Shown: positions 9,401 through 14,979 of the stretch, one piece after another | Layout: the number at the start of each line of letters is the position of its first letter | How positions within the stretch are numbered: position 1 is the stretch's first letter | From: Stephanodiscus triporus | Lineage: Eukaryota > Bacillariophyta > Thalassiosirophyceae > Thalassiosirales > Thalassiosiraceae | DNA: 14,979 bases | Direction: 5' to 3' | Assembly: GCA_036939755.1 (NCBI GenBank) | Contig: JALLAZ010000473.1 | Span: forward strand, 1-14,979 | Made by a program: the position numbers and the translations under genes | Notes under the pieces: generated by a model | What the model saw: only the letters and a program-made list of their open reading frames with translations | What the model was told of the DNA's origin: nothing | The model's database searches: none

Positions 9401-12400
9401 GAGGGATGCCGCGATCCCATGAATCCTCCAAATCTTCAAGTGTTAGACGCCTATTCTGTGCATTTGCCTCCTGACGCTTCAATGCATACTCTGCCCACAC
9501 ACGCTGCGAGTCAACAAACTCACTCTCCCAAGGTTGTAGATAACGGAACAAGTTGGGAATCAGCTGATCAGCATCATGACTTAGACCAGAACGGAAATGA
9601 GTCACTCCTGTATCAGTCTGCTTGCTATAACGAAGATCGCTCTGGGGTATCAACACATGTCCCATTGATAGCATGCCAAGGCCACCCAGCTCCTTCGGGC
9701 AGTAAAATACAACCGGTGGAAAACGACTAGGCATCTTACTGTTCAGGCCAATCTTGATACGAGTCTGGATCTTATTTTCGTTCTTCACAAGTAAGTCCAG
9801 GAGCTCCTGCGTATTTAGGACTGCTTCGCGGTAGTACGTCATAAGACCAATCAAAGCAGTATTCCACTTGTTGGCAATCTTGGTGAAAGTTGTTGCCCCA
9901 CTACTCATGAGGACTTGACGGATGCGGTTGTCAAAGGCCTGGACTGCCTCTTCCTCAACACGCAAATGGGCCTGCGCAGTTACTTCTTTGGTGGTTTCAT
10001 TCTGCAGGTTCCAGACACCATCCTTATGAACTAATCCTGTTGGTGTTGCCCCACCCATAATGGACTTGCTACTGGCTCGAAGTGGCTGGATGCGAACCTC
10101 AAATCCAACCATGTCAAAGAGCAAGTTGGGGTTGTCGGCACTGTAAACACTCACAAAGGAGTTATCCCAATCAAGTGTGGTCATGCTGCGAGGGAGACGA
10201 TTCTTGATATCCCAGAAAATGGCCCTTCCCAGGTTCACATCCCTCTTGAGTAACCTCATACGACAATCCCTAGGCCAGCACGTCTTATTGCGATAGCCAA
10301 CAGCGTTTTCATTATTTGGATCGGGGTGCTCAATAAGATAGCGTTGGATAAGATCCTTGCTTTCGTCACCATCGAACTTAAACAGCATGTAAACCTTCTC
10401 CATGTAACGTGTGTAGAGACGAATGGGATGGCTGATTTCAGTTTCGACATCAGCAAATGTAAGGTATTCATTTGGTCGCTGCGGCAACCCAGCCAGTTCA
10501 CTTGCACGTGTGAGCCCAAGGACGAGCAAGTCAAGAACAAGCCCATAATACTGCACAATGAACGATGAGAACTGAAGGCCGCGAATCAATCCATAGGAGT
10601 TTGTGTGCATCATATCCTTGTAGCTAATGGACACATTATTCTTCGCAGTCATATAGTCCGCGATGTTGTGATCGACAATTAAGCGCAGAAGACGATTCAG
10701 GAGAGTCAAATCAATCTTCTCATACATTTTCTCAAACTGCGACTGCATCATTACAACGCTCTCCCCACTGTCGTCTACATCCCAAACGTCTTCAAGATTG
10801 TTGACACCCTGACACCATTTGTACACCAAGAGGGGGGGGGGCTCGGAGTCGGCAGGCTTTATCCAGTTGGGGAACAAGTGTCGCTTATCAGCTTCATACC
10901 AAAGGTACTGGTCAAGGTATGCATCAGTAATTTTCTCAAGTGGCTCAATGTTGTACACGGGAGAAAGGTGTGAGTACATATCCATGAATTCGATGCCCAC
11001 CTCCTTAAAAGTGCGCATGGTAAGTAGATGGCGCTTGATACGGCTCAATGCTTCATGTGGATTATCGTAGGCCTGCTCAATAAGCCCCAGTTCCTCACGC
11101 CCAGCACTGTTGAGGCGCATTTGTAGGCCAAAGCCCTCCTTAAGTCTCTCCAGTGCAAGAATGAGAAGCTTTGTGTCATGCTTGTAGGACAGCGGGGGAA
11201 ATGGGATGGGGGTGAATTTTCGACTCTCCAGCCAATGCACTGTCGTGGTGTAAATAGCTACTGCCTCCTCGGCACTAACAAACGGACCATCCTTGAGGTA
11301 GTTGTGCTGACGTTCCTGCTCTGCCTTGAGCCAAAGACGAGTCAGCCTGCCTAGGTTCTTCTTCACAACCGTCTTGTCCACAGTGCCGCCCCGCTTGATA
11401 CGCTCACGATTGTAGTGTGCAATATTGGTCCACCAATCTGCCTTGGCCTTGACATACCTCAAAATCATATTCTCGATTGGAGCAGGCATACCCGGGACCT
11501 TCCAAGGAATATTCGCTTTCCAACACCGAAATGCCTCACTCAAATGAGAAAGAATGACACGGCTCTTATTTTGCTTGACACCCTGAGGCATCATATCCAA
11601 AATATCGTGCATGACACTCGCTCGTAACTCAAGGTCGAAGTGACTTTCTACACGCTGTTTCGTTACATTCTTTGCCTGTGCTTTTGAGTGGCGTCCTTCA
11701 AATTGACGTGCCAACAGATTACCCAGCCAACGCTCTAGAAGGGGGACTATGCCACGTAGGAAGAAGAGCCAAACTCTCCAACTGGGTGCCCAGAATCCAA
11801 CACCTGGACCCTTTCCGACAGGCCCCGTGTTAAATCTATAATAGATCAGGTGCTTAATGTCCTTGCACATACGAATCTGCCTCATGAGACGATACTTGTA
11901 TCGGTACATCCCGGTCAATTGCCCTACGTGATTGAACGTGTACTGCAGACCGTCCGCCAACTGGTATGCATCAATGTTTCCCAGCCGATATTGAACATGA
12001 GAATCCACAACCAACTTTGTCAAACGCAATATCTCCCTAGTGAGATGAAAGGCATTCCCGAATCGACTCTTCTTACGCTCCTTGGTAGTAAGCGTCTTCG
12101 TAGGCTTTAGGTTGAAGTTGTAATCCAAATGCAGATAGTTGAGCTGCTTCCGGTTAATGAGCAAATTGAGCATGTTGTGCCCCTGACGACAAACTTGAAG
12201 CCCGACCTCAACCCAATCCAATTCTGTACATTGAAAGAATTTCGTTGCCTTGAGACTCTTGAATAGTACCTTCTTGTTCTTCTTGACATTTGGGCGGGAG
12301 TGGAGTTGATTCAATACCCAATTCTTTAGAAGCTTTTGGTACGAAACGCGGACCTTTGTGGGATAGTTCAGATCGCGCGATACACGCTCCCGTGCCCAAT

Positions 12401-14727
12401 GACCGATAAGAGGGACATCGATGGTGCGGCGAGTCCGTCCCGAACGGAGGTGGAAGGGTCGCGGGGCGAAGTAAAGTGAAATACCCGCTGAGGTTCGCGA
12501 GGTGGAGAGGGGAACCGAGGAGAGAAGGGGGCGAAGGCACACGGACGCCCGCACCTCCTCGTCGACGCCCCACAGTGCTTTGTCCGGTGCGGCAAAGTCA
12601 TCTTCTTCGTCATCGAGGTCATCGTGCTTTAACCACACGTCATCTTCCTCATCGCCATCGTAATCTTCGTCCGTCTCCCCGACCAGAGGGAGCGTTACAT
12701 CTTCATTGAATTCATCCTCCTCACCCATCACGGTATCATTGCGCCCTGACTCAAGCTTATAGTCGCGTTCCTCGACCCGCAAAATGGGATTCAACGAAGA
12801 GGAAAAGGTGTGAAAGCACCCCCCGCCTATGACTTCATTCTCCTGATCGTCTTCGCCGACATAGCAAAGCTGAGGATGATGATAACCCCCGACGATCACC
12901 TTGCGCGGACGAGAGTTGTACACGTGCGAGAACGCGATTCGGTACTCCGATCGGATTGGATGACGAATGATGATCTTGTTGACGTCGTTGAACTCGTTCC
13001 AATCCTCCTCTTCCTTCTCGGGCACGTCACGATATAGGGGCTCGAACTTCGGCCCGCCGGGAATCGCGATGTTGAGCGCCTTGGCGGTCAAAAACTCGGG
13101 CAGGTGAAACAAGTGTCGGTGGTTGGGATCGAGGAGGTGTGACGACACGAGGGGACCCGCGAGGCGGTAGAGGCAGGACATGACGGGGGTGGGGAGGCGC
13201 CAAGTTCGGTAGGACGGACCGTTGGTGTAGCGTCCGCCTGGCACCCGGAATCCCGCGAGCTCGTCATTCTTGCTACGTCGATTATCGCGTTTGCCGCCAT
13301 CCTCGCTGCCGTCGTCCTCGTCCTCGCTATCACTTTCGAACTCGTCGTAATCCACGGGCTCCCCCAACGGCTTGTGATCGTACAACCAACTCGCCACGAA
13401 TCTCTCGACATCCTCCAGGCCGTCGTCGTCGTCATCGTCCATGTCGTCCTCGTTTCCGAACTCCATCCGAATGGGCTCGGGAGGTTCCACGTCCAGTATG
13501 TGATCGGCATAATCCAACACCGGCTCCTCGTCATCGAACGGGGGGAACCTCATCCGCTTGAAGTGCCTCCTGTCCCTCTTCTCCCTGCGCATCATCACCC
13601 AACACGATCCCCACTGCGCGAGGTAGACCGGCTCAATGACCTTCGGGACCTCGTTGACGAAGCTGATGGCGCCGGTGACGTGGTACAGCACCGGGACCGT
13701 TCGCACGTTCTCCCACGGCATCGGCATGTTCTCGAGGAGCTTGAAGACCGCGTGCGGGACGTACTTCAGCGCTCCGAGGTATATTCGCTTGTCGGCGGAA
13801 TATCGCTTCGAGGACATGTCGCCGTGGTCGGCGAGTATCTTCCTCACGTGCTCCGGGGGTAGGAGCTCCTTCTGGGGCGCGGCGAGGCCGTTGCCCGCGG
13901 AATTGAGCGCGGCGAATCGACGTCGGTGGGAATAGCGCTTGTTCTGCAGCCTCGCCCATCGTTTCGATTTTTCCTCGAGCGTCAGCGGCGCGGCGGGAGC
14001 GAACGATTGCTGCTGCGGGTGCTGTTGTTGCATCGTCGGAGTCTGCTGCGTCGGCATCGTCGCGCCGGGCGGGGGGGTCATCATCATCCCGGGCGGTGAC
14101 ATGCCCGGCGGTGGCATCATTCCCGGGGGGGCCATCCCGGGGGGCATCATCATGCCGGGGGGCATCATCATGCCCGGAGGGATCATCATGCCAGGCGGCA
14201 TCATTCCCGGAGGAGGTAGGGGAGGAGGAGGCGGGGGAGGCGCTCCATTCGTCGTGAAATTGTTCGGCGCGGGCGCCATCCCCGGCGGGGGGAGCATGCC
14301 CTGCGTTGTTGTTGTTGTTGTTGTTTTGTGGGGGGGGGTGTTATTTATTCGGAGACAGAGTGCGAAATCAATTAGAATTTGTTTCCCCAGAATTAGAGAA
14401 TGGCGGAAATATGCTGGAATCCCGCGTCATGACGAAACTTACCGGTGGCAAATGCATGCCAGGCGGCGGCGGGGGCGGCGGCGGAGGAGGAGGAGGAGGA
14501 GGAGCCATACCCGGAGGATGCATCATGCCTGAATTTCGGGAACAGAGAAAATAATTAATATATTTGGAAGAAGACATCAACGTTTACATCTATGATGACT
14601 CATGGATTGTGGGGGAGAGAGATCGGGATACGACAAACGTAAACTCACCAGGAGGATACTGCTGATATTGACTGTAATGTCCCCCGGGGGGGGTTGGCGG
14701 CGGCGGCGGCGGCGGCGGAGCCGACAT
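6422..14727 (-). CDS. PRP8: Pre-mRNA-splicing factor Prp8 (U5 snRNP, spliceosome core), five exons
   Basis: Exons, complement strand: 14727-14649, 14528-14443, 14300-8920, 8833-7106 and 7004-6422, together 7857 nt, 2618 aa (human about 2335). Prp8 scaffolds the spliceosome active site and controls Brr2. Order by comparison with the family, rough residues: proline tail 1-131; N-terminal domain from about 160 ([35 protein letters not shown]); RT-like core about 1050-1540; linker and endonuclease-like region to about 1985; RNase H-like domain to about 2215, with FVDDTN (Asp2053, Asp2054, Thr2055); Jab1/MPN domain to the end. The MPN motif reads GWVHTQP (His2451), lacking the second metal-binding His, as in the inactive Prp8 MPN. 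HRP at 2591-2593 precedes an acidic tail. Three acidic insertions lie near residues 330-350, 370-405 and 579-636. The start is ACCATGT. No intein interrupts it. The 5' third is more GC-rich than the rest. Confidence 0.98.
7005..7105 (-). other. PRP8 intron 4 (101 nt)
   Basis: Donor GGAAA|GTGAGT and acceptor TAACCAG|T, phase 2. Splicing gives VPQVGNHQSVTLP within the Jab1/MPN domain, aligning with the conserved VPQWGTHQTVHLP of other Prp8 proteins. Confidence 0.95.
8834..8919 (-). other. PRP8 intron 3 (86 nt)
   Basis: Donor TTCAG|GTGAGC and acceptor ACACCAG|A, phase 2. Splicing makes IQIFRAHLWQK, which is the conserved Prp8 sequence at this point, so the junction is secure. Confidence 0.95.
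14071..14215 (-). repeat. M-M-x-P-P-G coding repeat in Prp8 N-terminal tail
   Basis: About eight imperfect units of 15-18 bases encode [22 protein letters not shown] sequence (about residues 85-131). At DNA level it reads on the plus strand as recurring GGCATCATCATGCCCGG words. It looks like tandem expansion of a short codon block. PPGM-type motifs are known in SmB/B' tails as ligands of GYF domains. Confidence 0.9.
14301..14442 (-). other. PRP8 intron 2 (142 nt) with an AAC-repeat acceptor
   Basis: Donor CCG|GTAAGT and acceptor GCAG|GGC in phase 0, joining GMHLPP to [10 protein letters not shown]. The acceptor is unusual: on the transcript strand it is preceded by a C-run and then about seven AAC/CAA units instead of a normal pyrimidine tract. 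Confidence 0.8.
14461..14504 (-). repeat. Poly-proline codon tract in PRP8 exon 2
   Basis: Fourteen consecutive proline codons (CCT then CCG/CCC), seen on the plus strand as GGA/GGC triplets. A related tract of eight prolines, six of them CCG in a row, lies in exon 1 at about 14695-14718. Confidence 0.9.
14529..14648 (-). other. PRP8 intron 1 (120 nt)
   Basis: Donor G|GTGAGT and acceptor ATTCAG|GC on the complement strand. It splits a Gly codon (phase 1), joining exon 1, which ends in QYPPG, to GMMHPPGMA in exon 2. Confidence 0.85.
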
Positions 14728-14979
14728 GGTCGAGAGGTGTTCCTAGAGGTACCTAGATATGTATCGTACCTTACCGTGGAAAAAAAATGGTAAAGTGGCG
14801 ACTGACAGACACAGACGGATATCGTAGGTAGTACTCTAGGTAGGTATCTACAGTAGTGTATTGTATCGTCTCTCTGCCAATACACGAATATCGTGTACGT
14901 ATGGTACGTACGAAGACAGATTTGATAAGGTACCTAGCTGTAACTAGGTAGGAGTACCATATTATTATGTCGCAACTTC
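14728..14979 (-). promoter_or_regulatory. PRP8 upstream region with clustered palindromes
   Basis: This is the 5' leader and proximal promoter of PRP8, as far as the window reaches. It holds repeated TACCTAG/CTAGGTA words (near 14749, 14836, 14932 and 14945), a 7-bp-arm palindrome (TACACGA/TCGTGTA, 14881-14897) and an overlapping one (GTACGTA/TACGTAC, 14895-14911). These may be transcription factor sites; no TATA box is convincing. No ATG-led frame of notable length competes with the start at 14727. Confidence 0.5.

Noticed and set aside
12208..13959. Frames of 99-162 codons on either strand inside the GC-rich 5' part of PRP8
   Set aside because: These are shadows of the Prp8 coding frame, which has continuous homology across the same DNA.
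13939..14554. Plus-strand glycine-rich frames with [13 protein letters not shown] repeats
   Set aside because: They are the exact reverse complement of the Prp8 proline/methionine repeat; a repeat of this kind opens both strands.
6422..14727. An intein or homing endonuclease inside PRP8, a common site in fungi
   Set aside because: Conserved Prp8 sequence runs without a large interruption across the RT, linker, RNase H and MPN regions; the extra length is acidic or proline-rich, with no intein motifs.

Overview
The window is nuclear DNA from a microbial eukaryote. The evidence is spliceosomal GT-AG introns of 86-142 nt, a full-length Prp8 gene, a single-exon importin-beta family gene, and many codon-level microsatellites (CAG, GGC, CCG/CCT). 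Few short introns, Gly/Gln/Pro low-complexity inserts and GTACGTA/TACCTAG-type upstream words would fit a unicellular alga or stramenopile such as a diatom. That placement is a guess; nothing here fixes the taxon.

Layout. Positions 1-2738 hold no gene I can name. They contain a pyrimidine tract, one good candidate intron (631-809), a second (1411-1513), and stretches of protein-like reading frame broken by frame changes and stops. I call this a possible pseudogene or poorly conserved transcript over about 407-1714, followed by a repeat-bearing intergenic region. A strong hairpin (2734-2770) lies ahead of the first well-supported gene. That gene, 3017-6178 (+), is a one-exon transportin-3/Mtr10-type nuclear import receptor of 1053 aa. 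It is followed by a 243-nt AT-rich convergent spacer. The complement strand from 14727 down to 6422 is PRP8 in five exons, coding for 2618 aa. Every exon junction restores frame and family sequence. The last 250 bases (14728-14979) are the PRP8 leader/promoter, with clustered palindromes.

How the genes relate. Transportin-3/Mtr10 carries SR-type RNA-binding and splicing proteins into the nucleus; Prp8 is the central scaffold of the U5 snRNP and the spliceosome catalytic core. Both serve pre-mRNA splicing, but they are convergent, so shared control would have to act through overlapping 3' ends and not a shared promoter.

The most distinctive features are in Prp8: an N-terminal proline tail with repeated M-M-x-P-P-G units, which looks like an Sm-protein tail added to Prp8 and is spread over three exons that may come from an internal duplication, plus three acidic insertions in the N-terminal third. 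No intein, CRISPR array, intact mobile element, tRNA or rRNA was seen.
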